The notes: generated by a model not told the origin, from the letters alone. A stretch of DNA of 64,000 nucleotides from Erythrobacter sp. (GCF_035194505.1 NZ_CP136573.1:124001-188000), one strand, 5' to 3'; shown: positions 10,401 to 18,093, counted from the stretch's first letter. Numbers and translations: made by a program.

Positions 10401-10710
10401 TCGAGTCGGCGACAGTGCCCGAGGAAATCAGCGCCGGGATCTGGCGCAGCGCGGCAGTTGCGTCGGTCGAGCCGAAATTGCGCAGCGCATCGGCATCGAG
10501 CGTGCTGACCGGCAGCGGCGCGACGGCATTGGGATCGCGCGCGATACGCGAACCGGTGACGACGATCTGTTCGCCCGGGGCTTCTGCGGCGTCTTCTTCA
10601 GCGACGCTGTCCTGCGCCTGGGCGACGCCCGGGGCGAGCAGCGAAACGAACAGCGCGGCGGCCAGCGCCCCGCGCGATGCGGTTTGGCGGGTATGTGTCG
10701 AATAACGCAT
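7417..10710 (-). CDS. TonB-dependent outer-membrane receptor
   Basis: 1097 residues from the ATG at 10710, chosen because it gives a proper signal peptide (hydrophobic core AALFVSLLAPGVAQAQ with an AQA cleavage site); the frame opens further upstream but that part lacks a signal. A TonB-box-like EQIVVTGSRI is followed by the plug domain and a long beta-barrel ending in the C-terminal aromatic signature LFLGVTARF. It imports siderophores, oligosaccharides or other large substrates using TonB energy. No transport or regulatory partner adjoins it, so the substrate is unknown. Large receptors of this length are abundant in sphingomonads. Confidence 0.93.
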   Translation of the reverse strand: MRYSTHTRQTASRGALAAALFVSLLAPGVAQAQDSVAEEDAAEAPGEQIVVTGSRIARDPNAVAPLPVSTLDADALRNFGSTDATAALRQIPALISSGTVADSIERGAGGVGQATLNLRQLGANRTLVLIDGWRHVSGVAGSQTVDVSTIPNALIERVEVLTGGASAVYGADAVTGVVNYVLKRDFEGVQLDGQMSISSKGDGRSYRLEGVVGQNFADGRGNVTLAAGYTKDDEILFGAREFTRDNGRGNNSTTYANPLRRFQRGEINAATMPNFANRFRVGGAGRFPYGQLIPTATQVATFFPGGITPAEQALVDRAAAATGFVIGSDPRFAISSNQGLVFRNDFNFFSADINNNGVPDCNESFIGRTGFGGGGCYVTTPEGGVRIFQDGIVATGANQFGGDGAVERTNETSLIPGSERIYANLRTSFEFSPAARVWMDAKYVRNEATSRNNYNTFYDTLFIAPDNPFIPAVLRADSNAAGGLRISRDFLDLGPGISTAKRETYRIVGGVDGEITPHLKYEVVGNYGRTDNATTFSNSVRYDRLFAAIDVVTDPRTGQPVCRSTLNPAAAPHPGSEAFPVIAPGFFTFRPGDGQCVPVNLFRGTNSVSQAGVDFITTPTTNRARLEQTVITGLLNGDTGAFFNLPGGAVRFSLGAEYRKEKSRSTFDDLLLGLLPEGSPAGPAGTFIGNVSPNQSLVFDATRQFNAGGQFDVYEVFGEVLLPILADTPFFQELTLGAAGRYADYSTVGGAFTWNVNGIWAPIEDIRFRGTYAQAIRAPNISELFSPQQTATFRPNDPCSQSNIDRLIASNDPAAQNRLNNCRADGIPAGFEDPLTARFSGTSGGNPNLKEETATTFTVGAVIQPRWVPGLSISADYYSINIEDAIQAVTAQDIVDSCYDLPTFPNDFCGLFTRNRTAGSQTFLGLNFLQQSQINFAKLDTRGVDFQVNYGFDLGKNNFNLQVGGNWTERLDRFFDPVDTTFVNPGLRELGAPEWAGFGSVTWNRGDFTLNYGVQYIGSTAVASVIQIERIDTEFGPAGFAPEYWLHNLAFNLDATDEITVYGGINNLTDEEPYLSSSAYPVSGIGRTLFLGVTARF

Positions 10711-11120
10711 TGTGTGTCCTCGCACCGGCGTACAAAACTTTGCAGGATATCCAGAGCTACGCCGGAGGAGCTCGGATACCACGTGTGACCGGGGCTGCTG
10801 GCACACGACGGTAATTGCCGCGCGCCGGGCAAGCTCCGGAGCGGTTCTTCCTGCTCAAGGCGAGGCCCCGGATTGGCTCCGGGTCTCAGCCCACCTTGGT
10901 GTTGAACGGCCTGCCTTCTTTCACAGGCCGGACACCAAAAATGCCGCAGCCATCGCGGCGCGGCAACCCGTGAAGTCCGCAAGCCTGCCTCGCAATTGAC
11001 TTTTGATGTGACAGTGTAACCCAATGGCAACATGGACTTTGTCCCGCGCTTGCGGCTAGCGGGGTTTTTACGTTTTTGCGGGTTCGCCTCAGGCGGTGCG
11101 CTCTGCTAGCAGCCTTCGTC
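10711..11120. other. Intergenic region between TonB receptor and acyl-CoA dehydrogenase
   Basis: 410 bp without a supportable gene, between divergent genes, so it should hold both promoters. It contains an interrupted palindrome at 10896-10938 and a weak terminator-like hairpin (5-bp stem 11043-11047/11059-11063 followed by TTTTT) about 55 bp before the dehydrogenase start. No convincing -35/-10 pair was found by eye. Confidence 0.5.
10896..10938. promoter_or_regulatory. Interrupted palindrome upstream of TonB receptor
   Basis: TTGGTGT (10896-10902) pairs with ACACCAA (10932-10938), and inside it CGGCCTG (10907-10913) pairs with CAGGCCG (10924-10930), with a 4/1 internal loop and a 10-base apical loop. 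It lies 186 bp upstream of the receptor start. No T-run follows on either strand, so it is a poor terminator; operator or leader hairpin are the alternatives. Confidence 0.4.
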
Positions 11121-12767
11121 ATGAACGAATGGATCATCGAAGCGCGCGGCGCGATTGCGGCAGCGCGCAACTATTGCGAGGCGGTGCGGGCAGGGCTGTT
11201 CGCGCGGGTGGCGCCCGGCGGCGCGCCCGATCCGGCACTGCTGGAGCGCGAACAGCACGCGGTCCATGGCTATGCGTGGGCTGCGGCAACGCTCGCCGCG
11301 CTCGAAGCCACGGCCGACTGGGCCGCACGTGCACACAGCACCGGGCTTTTCGGCGAGACCGAGGAACTGACCCTGCGGATCGGGTTTGGCGAAGCGCTGG
11401 GCCAGCTTGCCTATGGCCTCGCGATGAGCGCCAGCGAGGTGGTGCGCCCCGCAGCTCTGGGCGCCGATGCGGAAGCGCGTGGGCTTGCCGCCGATCCGGC
11501 TGTGGAGCGGTTTCTGGCCGAAGGCAGCACCGCGCAGACCCGTGCGAGGTTGGCCGCGCTGCTGGCAGACGGCGCGCGTCCCGACGAGGCTCTGGGGGAC
11601 GAGACGCTCGATATGGTGCGAGGGCAATTCCGCGCCTTCACTGCCGAAAAGATCACGCCCCACGCCCACGGCTGGCACTTGGCCGATGCCCTGATCCCCG
11701 ATGCGGTGATCGCCGAGATGGCGCAGCTCGGCGTGTTCGGCGTGTGCATCCCCGAAAGCCACGGCGGGCTCGGCATGGGCAAGCTGGCGATGGCGGTGGT
11801 CTCGGAGGAATTGTCGCGCGGGTGGATCTGCGCCGGCAGCCTCGGCACGCGCTCCGAGATCGCGGGCGAGCTCATCACCCACAATGGTACCGAGGCGCAG
11901 AAGGCCCATTTCCTCCCGCGCATCGCCGATGGATCATGCCTGCCCACCGCCGTTTTTACCGAACCCGACACCGGATCGGACCTTGCCGCCGTACGCACCC
12001 GGGCCGAGCGGCAGTCCGATGGCAGCTGGCGGGTGACAGGGGCCAAGACCTGGATCACCCACGCAGCCCGCGCCGATCTGATGACGATGCTGGTGCGCAC
12101 CGATCCGGCGCGTCCGGGCTATGCCGGTCTCTCGATGCTGCTCGCTGAAAAGACCCGCGGCAGCGATGCAGCGCCGTTCCCCGATGCCGGAATCGATGGC
12201 AGCGAGATCGAAGTGCTCGGCTATCGCGGGATGAAGGAATATGCGCTGGGCTTCGATGGCTTTGCGGTTGCAGCCGACGGTCTGCTTGGGGGTAGCGAGG
12301 GGCAGGGCTTCAAGCAGCTGATGCGCACCTTCGAGGGCGCCCGCATCCAGACCGCCGCGCGCGCCATAGGCGTGGCGTGGAACGCTTTCGATCTCGCGCT
12401 CGATTATGCGCAGGGCCGCAAGCAGTTCGGCCAGCCGATTGCCGCCTTTCCGAGGGTGGCGGACAAGCTCGCGCTCATGGTCGCCGATATCATCATGGCG
12501 CGCGAACTGACCTATTATGCCGCCCGCGCCAAGGACCGCGAGGCGCGCTGCGATATCGAGGCGGGGATGGCGAAACTCCTCGCCGCGCGCACGGCCTGGG
12601 CGGCGGCTGACAATGCCGTGCAGATCCACGGCGGCAATGGCTATGCGCTCGAATATCCGATCAGCCGAGTGCTGTGCGATGCGCGGATTCTCAACATCTT
12701 CGAGGGCGCAGCGGAGATTCAGGCGCAGGTGATCGGACGCGGGTTGCTGAGCGCGCAGGCGGCCTAG
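11121..12767 (+). CDS. mcd: Acyl-CoA dehydrogenase, probable (2S)-methylsuccinyl-CoA dehydrogenase
   Basis: 548 residues from the ATG at 11121. Unlike ordinary 380-residue acyl-CoA dehydrogenases it has an N-terminal extension of about 150 residues, including LEREQHAVHGYAWAAATLAA and FGEALGQLAYG, as in Mcd of the ethylmalonyl-CoA pathway. The core matches what I remember of Mcd: TRSEIAGELI, VFTEPDTGSDLA, TWITHAARADLM, EVLGYRGMKEY, FEGARIQTAARAIGVA, and C-terminal IFEGAAEIQAQVI, whose Glu aligns with the usual catalytic base. FAD-dependent oxidation of methylsuccinyl-CoA to mesaconyl-CoA is expected. The other pathway enzymes (crotonyl-CoA carboxylase/reductase, ethylmalonyl-CoA mutase) are not in the window. 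A different branched acyl-CoA substrate remains possible. Its stop overlaps that of the convergent regulator gene. Confidence 0.75.
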   Translation: MNEWIIEARGAIAAARNYCEAVRAGLFARVAPGGAPDPALLEREQHAVHGYAWAAATLAALEATADWAARAHSTGLFGETEELTLRIGFGEALGQLAYGLAMSASEVVRPAALGADAEARGLAADPAVERFLAEGSTAQTRARLAALLADGARPDEALGDETLDMVRGQFRAFTAEKITPHAHGWHLADALIPDAVIAEMAQLGVFGVCIPESHGGLGMGKLAMAVVSEELSRGWICAGSLGTRSEIAGELITHNGTEAQKAHFLPRIADGSCLPTAVFTEPDTGSDLAAVRTRAERQSDGSWRVTGAKTWITHAARADLMTMLVRTDPARPGYAGLSMLLAEKTRGSDAAPFPDAGIDGSEIEVLGYRGMKEYALGFDGFAVAADGLLGGSEGQGFKQLMRTFEGARIQTAARAIGVAWNAFDLALDYAQGRKQFGQPIAAFPRVADKLALMVADIIMARELTYYAARAKDREARCDIEAGMAKLLAARTAWAAADNAVQIHGGNGYALEYPISRVLCDARILNIFEGAAEIQAQVIGRGLLSAQAA

Positions 12768-13219
12768 ATCATCCGTCGGCGCAGCGCCGGGCCTTCGTTC
12801 TGGCCGTCGATCGCCAGTGCGGTGCGCAGATCGACATGGCGCGGACGATTGCCGCGCGCGGTGATGATCCGCCCGACCCGCCGCACCAGCAGCGCCGGAT
12901 CGAAGGGCTTGCGGATGAAATCCTGCGCGCCTGCATAGTTCGCCTGGGCCTCGTCCGCCGCGCCGTTCATCGCGGTGAACATGATCACCGGCAGATCATA
13001 GAACCGTTCTGACCGGCGCAGCCGCCGCAGCAGGGTGAGGCCGGTTTCGCCGGGCATGGCGTGATCGAGCAGCAGGATATCGGGCCGCTTTCGCTTGATG
13101 CAGGCGAAGGCCTCCTCGGCACTGGTGACCCAGCCGCAGGCGTGCCCGGCATCGATCAGCACCTCGCTCGCCAGTTCGGCGACCAGTTCGTCATCATCGG
13201 CAATCAGGATGCGGGCCAT
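12764..13219 (-). CDS. Single-domain response regulator (CheY-like receiver)
   Basis: 151 residues from the ATG at 13219; the frame is open for a further 880 bases upstream but that lies antisense to the phosphatase gene. The receiver domain is complete: acidic pocket ADDDE (8-11), phospho-acceptor Asp52 (LLLDHAMPG), Thr82 and Lys104 (FIRKPFDP). A short basic C-terminal tail of about 30 residues follows, with no DNA-binding or enzymatic output domain, so it probably acts by protein contact. No kinase adjoins it. The stop lies in the same CTAG as that of the acyl-CoA dehydrogenase. Confidence 0.88.
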   Translation of the reverse strand: MARILIADDDELVAELASEVLIDAGHACGWVTSAEEAFACIKRKRPDILLLDHAMPGETGLTLLRRLRRSERFYDLPVIMFTAMNGAADEAQANYAGAQDFIRKPFDPALLVRRVGRIITARGNRPRHVDLRTALAIDGQNEGPALRRRMI

Positions 13220-13369
13220 GGGCAGGTCTTCGTGTCGGTCGGTTTCCTGCTGCGCTGTTAACCACGCGGTGCTGAAAGGCCCCTTGGACCGCGCCCTCGC
13301 ATTCGCCCCTAGTGTCGCCGCAGCGGCGCTCGCCTTGCTCCTGTCACCGGGCGCTGCCAGTGTCGCAGG

Positions 13370-14185
13370 ATGATTCGCGAAACCACCAGCACTCTGGCCG
13401 AGCCCGATGGCATCGGGCCGTTCCTGCCGACCGAAGGCATCCACAACCTGCGCGATTATGGCGGCTATGCGGTGCCGGGCGGCGGGCGGGTGCGGCGCGG
13501 CGTGCTGTTCCGCTCGGGCCAGCACATGGAGGCAAGCGATGCCGATCTCGATCTGATCCACGCGCTCGATATCCGCACCATCATCGATCTGCGCGGCACC
13601 AGCGAGCGCGAGGGCTTTCCCTGCCGCCGCCATCCCGAATTTGCCGCGCAGGTGATCGCCTATGATGGCGAGACCAGCAATTCCCCGCCGCACGAAGGCG
13701 GGGGCGGGGCGATTGTCATGACCCCGCAAAAGGCGCGCGAGCGGATGCTGGCGGTCTATACCCGCATGCCGGTGAACCCGGCGATGATCGACATCTTCAC
13801 CCGCTATTTCGCTGCGCTTGATCAGCGTGACGGGGGCAACCTCGTCCATTGCTTTGCCGGCAAGGACCGCACCGGGATCGCCGCGAGCCTGCTGCTCCAT
13901 GTGCTGGGCGTGCATCGCGACGATCAGGTGGCCGAGTTCCTGCGCACCAATGATGCGCCCACCCGCGCTATCCTCGAACGCCAGTCCCTGCCGCGCATGG
14001 AGGCCCATTACGGCGCGATCGAACCCGAGGCGCTGCACAACCTGATGGGAGTGCTGCCCGAATATATCGACATCTATTTTGCCGAGGTGACGCGCGATCA
14101 TGGCTCTATCGACGCCTATCTCGCCGCGCGATTAGGTGTGGACGAGGCGATGAAAGCGCGCCTGCGCGAACGGCTGGTGGCGTGA
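13370..14185 (+). CDS. Protein-tyrosine/serine phosphatase
   Basis: 271 residues. The catalytic P-loop is HCFAGKDRTG (His160, Cys161, Arg167), the CX5R signature of the Y_phosphatase3/SIW14-like class. The N-terminal part has the typical substrate-domain start (IHNLRDYGGY, then RRGVLFRSG) and a general-acid segment (IIDLRG). It should dephosphorylate proteins or phosphoinositide-like small molecules by a cysteinyl-phosphate intermediate. It is followed 56 bp later by trxB; no functional link is evident. Confidence 0.88.
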   Translation: MIRETTSTLAEPDGIGPFLPTEGIHNLRDYGGYAVPGGGRVRRGVLFRSGQHMEASDADLDLIHALDIRTIIDLRGTSEREGFPCRRHPEFAAQVIAYDGETSNSPPHEGGGGAIVMTPQKARERMLAVYTRMPVNPAMIDIFTRYFAALDQRDGGNLVHCFAGKDRTGIAASLLLHVLGVHRDDQVAEFLRTNDAPTRAILERQSLPRMEAHYGAIEPEALHNLMGVLPEYIDIYFAEVTRDHGSIDAYLAARLGVDEAMKARLRERLVA

Positions 14186-14241
14186 CAATCGCCGCAACCG
14201 CTCCCATATCGCGGCCCTGAGATTCACAAGAGGCACCATCA

Positions 14242-15210
14242 ATGGCCACCCATCATACCAAGATGCTCATCATCGGCTCCGGCCCGGCAGGCTATTCTGC
14301 AGCGATCTATGCCGCGCGCGCCATGCTCGAACCGATCGTGGTGCAGGGCCTCCAGCCGGGCGGCCAGCTCACCATCACCACCGATGTCGAGAACTATCCC
14401 GGTTTCCGCGATGTGGTGCAGGGCCCGTGGCTGATGGAAGAGATGAAGGCGCAGGCCGAACATGTCGGCACGCGCATGATGTGGGACACCATCGTCTCGG
14501 TCGATCTCGAGAACGGCGCGCCGTTCCGCGCCATCGGTGACAGCGGCGATGAATATATCGGCGAGACGCTGGTTATCTGCACCGGTGCACAGGCCAAGTG
14601 GCTGGGCGTGCCGGGCGAGATGGAGCTGGGCGGCAAGGGCGTTTCGGCCTGCGCGACCTGCGACGGGTTCTTCTATCGCGGCAAGAAGGTGGCGGTCATC
14701 GGCGGCGGCAACACCGCAGTCGAAGAGGCGCTCTACCTCACCAACCATTCGGACGACGTGACCCTGATCCACCGCCGCGACAGTCTGCGCGCGGAAAAGA
14801 TCCTGCAGGAACGCCTGTTCAACAACCCCAAGATCACCGTGCTGTGGAACAAGGCCGTGGACAGCTTCGAAGCGGGCGGGAACGGCATGCTCCACCACCT
14901 CGCGCTGACCGACACGGTGACGGGCGAGGCTTCGACCATCGAGGTCGACGGGGCCTTCGTCGCGATCGGCCATGCGCCGGCGACCGAGCTGTTCAAGGGC
15001 AAGCTGCCGCTCGATGACAGCGGCTATCTGCTGACCGAACCCGGCACGCCCAAGACCGCGATTCCCGGCGTGTTTGCTGCCGGAGACGTGACCGATCACG
15101 TCTACCGGCAGGCAGTGACCGCGGCGGGCATGGGCTGCATGGCCGCGCTCGACGGCGAACGCTTCCTCGCCGCCCGCGCGCACCAGTTGCAGGCCGAAGC
15201 GGCGGAGTGA
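14242..15210 (+). CDS. trxB: Thioredoxin-disulfide reductase
   Basis: 322 residues, the usual length. FAD-binding motif GSGPAGYSAAIYAAR (13-27), NADPH-binding GGGNTAVEEAL, and the redox-active pair in SACATCDGFF (Cys137, Cys140) are all present, as is the C-terminal FAD motif FAAGDVTD. It transfers electrons from NADPH to thioredoxin in the cytoplasm. Monocistronic by position. Confidence 0.96.
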   Translation: MATHHTKMLIIGSGPAGYSAAIYAARAMLEPIVVQGLQPGGQLTITTDVENYPGFRDVVQGPWLMEEMKAQAEHVGTRMMWDTIVSVDLENGAPFRAIGDSGDEYIGETLVICTGAQAKWLGVPGEMELGGKGVSACATCDGFFYRGKKVAVIGGGNTAVEEALYLTNHSDDVTLIHRRDSLRAEKILQERLFNNPKITVLWNKAVDSFEAGGNGMLHHLALTDTVTGEASTIEVDGAFVAIGHAPATELFKGKLPLDDSGYLLTEPGTPKTAIPGVFAAGDVTDHVYRQAVTAAGMGCMAALDGERFLAARAHQLQAEAAE

Positions 15211-15261
15211 TTTGATATTCCAGCCCCCCCCATTCCGGGGGAACGGGGAGGGATGGAAGCG

Positions 15262-15696
15262 TTACCCGTGGAACACCGCGATTGCGGCGTGCAGGATCAG
15301 CGCCATCAGCGCAAAGCTCGACAGCGCGAACAACCCGAAGCGGATCGCCACGCGGTTGAAGGTCGCCTGCACGATCGAATGGGCCACGCGCAAACCGACA
15401 TAGGCCCAGGCAATCTGCGTGTTGAGCCCGTCGCCCTGACCGATGATCGCCAGCACGATCGCCACCGCGTAGAACAGCGTCGGCGCTTCATGCAGGTGGT
15501 TGTAGTTGTCCGCCTTCCAGCTGACCGTATCGGGCAGCAAGCCGCGCAGGCTCGAACCTTCGCCGCCGACGAGGTTCTTGGCATCGATCCCGGCCTTGTT
15601 CATCGCCGGGATGCGGGTGGCGTACATCCACACCCACATCACCATCGTCCACGCCAGCAGGGCCACCACCGGCTGCAGGATGTCCATTCCTATCAT
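15262..15696 (-). CDS. MAPEG family membrane protein (copy 2)
   Basis: 144 residues from the ATG at 15696, chosen for the AGGAG ribosome site 8 bases before it. Four hydrophobic segments and the MAPEG-type stretch NYNHLHEAPTLFYAV followed by AWAYVGLRVAHSIVQ are visible. MAPEG proteins include membrane glutathione transferases, but the small bacterial sphingomonad versions are uncharacterised. It follows a related gene after 13 bp and the two are probably cotranscribed. Confidence 0.8.
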   Translation of the reverse strand: MIGMDILQPVVALLAWTMVMWVWMYATRIPAMNKAGIDAKNLVGGEGSSLRGLLPDTVSWKADNYNHLHEAPTLFYAVAIVLAIIGQGDGLNTQIAWAYVGLRVAHSIVQATFNRVAIRFGLFALSSFALMALILHAAIAVFHG

Positions 15697-15709
15697 TGTC
15701 TTATTCTCC

Positions 15710-16165
15710 TCAGGCCGGAAGCGCGGACGGATCCGCAAGCAGGGTTGCCATCACCGCACGGATCGCCAGCACGATCAGCGCGATGGAGCTGGTGATGAAC
15801 AGCAGAAAGCGCACCGGGATCGTGTTGACGAGGTTCTGCCACAGCGAATGGACGACGCGCAGGGCCACATAGGCCCAGGCCAGCGTCACATCGAGCGCCG
15901 CCGGGCCGGTCAGCGCAAGGATCACCACCGTGACATAGAACAGCGTCGGCTGCTCGACGAGGTGGGTGTAGTTATGCGCGGGCCAGTTGGCCTTGTCCGG
16001 CAGCACGCCTTCCAGATCATTGCCGCGCACGCCCGTCTTGTTGGGCAGCACTGACTTGTCGGTGATTTTCGCCACCGCACCGAACCGCGCCGGAATGATC
16101 CACAACAGCACGATCAGCGTCCACACCACCAGCACGGCGGCGGGCGCGAGCATTTGCGCCTGCAT
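15710..16165 (-). CDS. MAPEG family membrane protein (copy 1)
   Basis: 151 residues, four hydrophobic segments. It shares with its downstream neighbour the sequence around NYTHLVEQPTLFYVTVV and AWAYVALRVVHSLWQ, so the two are tandem paralogues. Possible roles are glutathione-dependent detoxification or lipid peroxide reduction in the membrane; this is inferred from the family, not shown. A TTGACA-type promoter candidate lies just upstream at 16199-16227. Confidence 0.8.
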   Translation of the reverse strand: MQAQMLAPAAVLVVWTLIVLLWIIPARFGAVAKITDKSVLPNKTGVRGNDLEGVLPDKANWPAHNYTHLVEQPTLFYVTVVILALTGPAALDVTLAWAYVALRVVHSLWQNLVNTIPVRFLLFITSSIALIVLAIRAVMATLLADPSALPA

Positions 16166-16198
16166 CGATTGATCCCCTCTCGAAAGCCTCTGCAGCCC

Positions 16199-16227
16199 TA
16201 GGTGCGAGAGCGATTACCGATTGTCAA
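16199..16227 (-). promoter_or_regulatory. Candidate promoter for MAPEG operon
   Basis: On the minus strand a perfect TTGACA (16227-16222) is followed after 17 bases by CACCTA (16204-16199), a weak -10 match. It sits between btaB and the first MAPEG gene, 34 bp upstream of the start codon, where a promoter is expected if the MAPEG genes are not read through from btaAB. Confidence 0.4.
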
Positions 16228-16237
16228 TTGCAACCTA

Positions 16238-16879
16238 TCAGGCGGTGAGAACGTGCCTCTGGAAATAGCCCAGCGGCCCACGCTTGCTGGTCAGCAGCAG
16301 TCCGCGGGCGGCGGCGATGCGGGCGGCGGCTTGGGGTAGATCGTGGCGGGGTTTCACGTGAAACATTGCCAGCCAGCCCTCAAGCAGGCGCGATAGCGGG
16401 GCTGGAAGGCCTCTGAAGTCACCGAAGTCGACCACATGGAGCGTCCCGCCCGGAGCCAGAAGGCTGGCGGAATGATCCAGTGCGGCCTCCCATTCGGGGA
16501 TCATCGAGAGCGAATAGGACATCATTACCCGGTCAAACTGCGGCTCGCCGAGCAGCACGGCGGCGTCAAACGAACAGGCATCGCCTTCGCGAAGCCGCGC
16601 CGCCTCGCCCAGCGCGGCGCGCGCGCTCTTGAGCATTTCGGCCGAGATATCGAGGCCGAACAGCCGCACACCCGGCCAGGCCTTGGCGACCTTGGCAAGG
16701 TTGCGCCCCGTCCCGCAGGCGACCTCGAGCACCCGCATTCCGGGCCGCGCATCCAGACCCGCAATCAGCGTATCGCGCCCGAACAGGTAATATTTGCGCG
16801 TCAGATCATAGATGTGGCGCTGCCCGCGATAGACCTCGTCCATCAGCGCTGCGTGCGAGGGGCGGGGGGCAGAAGCCAT
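16238..16879 (-). CDS. btaB: Betaine lipid synthesis N-methyltransferase BtaB
   Basis: 213 residues from the ATG at 16879, which overlaps the btaA stop as TGATG. A class I SAM methyltransferase fold is shown by VLEVACGTGRNLAKVA (motif I), GLDISAEMLKSAR (motif II) and LLAPGGTLHVVDFGD. The N-terminus MDEVYRGQRHIYDLTRKYYL is typical of BtaB. With BtaA it makes the phosphorus-free lipid DGTS: BtaB adds three methyl groups to diacylglycerylhomoserine. The pairing with btaA makes the substrate assignment much stronger than the fold alone. Confidence 0.85.
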   Translation of the reverse strand: MASAPRPSHAALMDEVYRGQRHIYDLTRKYYLFGRDTLIAGLDARPGMRVLEVACGTGRNLAKVAKAWPGVRLFGLDISAEMLKSARAALGEAARLREGDACSFDAAVLLGEPQFDRVMMSYSLSMIPEWEAALDHSASLLAPGGTLHVVDFGDFRGLPAPLSRLLEGWLAMFHVKPRHDLPQAAARIAAARGLLLTSKRGPLGYFQRHVLTA

Positions 16880-18093
16880 CACGCCAGCTCGTAGACATGG
16901 ACGCCGCCATAGATCGACGAGCGATCGCGGCGGGTCAGATCGGCGGAGAGCGCATCGAGGTAGCGCCACTTGCAAAGGATGCTGTCATCGAGCCGCCCGG
17001 GCAGCAGGCTTGGCTCGGCAGCGGTGCGGAACAGCACCCGCGCACCCGGGCGGCTGGCGCGGGTGATCTTCGTCCACAGGTCATCGAGCTGGGCGTTGTT
17101 CATCCAGTCCTGCGCGTCGAGCAGCACGAAGCGGTCCATGCTCGCCTCCTCGCGCGCGCCAATCCAGTCGACCATATTGGCGCGCGTCACGTCGAGCCGC
17201 TCCACCCGCTCCTTCATCACCTCCCAGTTGGCGCGCTGGAGATAGGGCGGCAGCGGCGCGTTTTCCGAGCGGTCATAACCGCGCCCGAAGGCCTGCCATG
17301 CGAAGTAATTGTCCTTGACCTCGAAATCGCAGGCAAGCTTTTCGAGCCGGCGTCGCAGCACTTCGGCCATGCGTTCATCACCGGCGAGATGCTCGAACTG
17401 TGCAGGCGGAATGCCGAGGCCGAACAGCGAGGCGGGCTGATCGGTCAGCCAGCGGATGAAGCGCTTCTCGAACACCGGTGCGAGCTCCCGCTCGAACACC
17501 GCGCGCTGCTCCTCCAGCGTCGAAGCGTCGAGCACCTTGGCCAGATCGATCTTGTAGAGCTTGGCAAAGACATGGGCCAGGCCGATGAAATTGCCCAGCA
17601 AGCCCTTGCGATAAATGCCGCGCGTGAAATAGCTGATGCGCCTGCGTCCGCGAAGGTCGCGCTGCTCCCAATAGGCGCGGCTGGTCGCATCGAGATGCGG
17701 CGCGATCATCTCGCGGTAGACCGCCGCATTCTCCTTGTGATCGGCATGGGCGAAGAAGCGGTGGAAGCGCTCGTAGCTGGGCAGGTGGCGGATCGCCGCG
17801 ATCTTGAGCTTCCCGAGCGCTACATGGGCATGGTTGAGATCGACGGCTGTCACGCTTTCGGGGTTCGCGGTGAGATAGGACAGCGCATTGCAGCTGCCGC
17901 TGGCGATGCACATCAGGCGGCTGTCGGGACGGATATCGAGCCCCTCCATGTCGACCACCGGATCTTCCCAGATCTGGGCGTATACGAGGCCCTTGAAGGC
18001 GAGGGCGAAGGCCTTGTCGAGCAGCTTGTCGCCAAGCCCTGCATCCTTGCGGACCACCGCATCCTCGATGATCCGCTTTGCCTGTGTCGCCAT
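16879..18093 (-). CDS. btaA: S-adenosylmethionine:diacylglycerol 3-amino-3-carboxypropyltransferase BtaA
   Basis: 404 residues, the usual length of the DUF3419/BtaA family. Diagnostic stretches are YAQIWEDPVVDMEGL, CIASGSCNALSYLTANP (SAM pocket) and AVDLNHAHVALGKLKIAA. The enzyme moves the aminocarboxypropyl group of SAM to diacylglycerol, the first step to betaine lipid DGTS, which replaces phospholipids under phosphate limitation in Rhodobacter and Sinorhizobium. I looked for a Pho box in the 94 bp upstream and saw none that convinces. Confidence 0.9.
   Translation of the reverse strand: MATQAKRIIEDAVVRKDAGLGDKLLDKAFALAFKGLVYAQIWEDPVVDMEGLDIRPDSRLMCIASGSCNALSYLTANPESVTAVDLNHAHVALGKLKIAAIRHLPSYERFHRFFAHADHKENAAVYREMIAPHLDATSRAYWEQRDLRGRRRISYFTRGIYRKGLLGNFIGLAHVFAKLYKIDLAKVLDASTLEEQRAVFERELAPVFEKRFIRWLTDQPASLFGLGIPPAQFEHLAGDERMAEVLRRRLEKLACDFEVKDNYFAWQAFGRGYDRSENAPLPPYLQRANWEVMKERVERLDVTRANMVDWIGAREEASMDRFVLLDAQDWMNNAQLDDLWTKITRASRPGARVLFRTAAEPSLLPGRLDDSILCKWRYLDALSADLTRRDRSSIYGGVHVYELA

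Noticed and set aside
7570..10788. Continuous 1072-codon frame on the plus strand opposite the TonB receptor gene
   Set aside because: Composition (Arg, Glu, Gln, Val rich, no domain) is that of an antisense shadow of a high-GC gene; the minus-strand receptor has a signal peptide, plug and barrel signatures.
13220..14101. N-terminal extension of the response regulator frame up to 14101
   Set aside because: The receiver domain begins exactly at the ATG at 13219, and the extension reads antisense to the phosphatase gene.
15222..15250. C-run/G-run stretch between trxB and the MAPEG gene as a terminator
   Set aside because: Only a 5-bp stem can form reliably and no T-tract follows on either strand.
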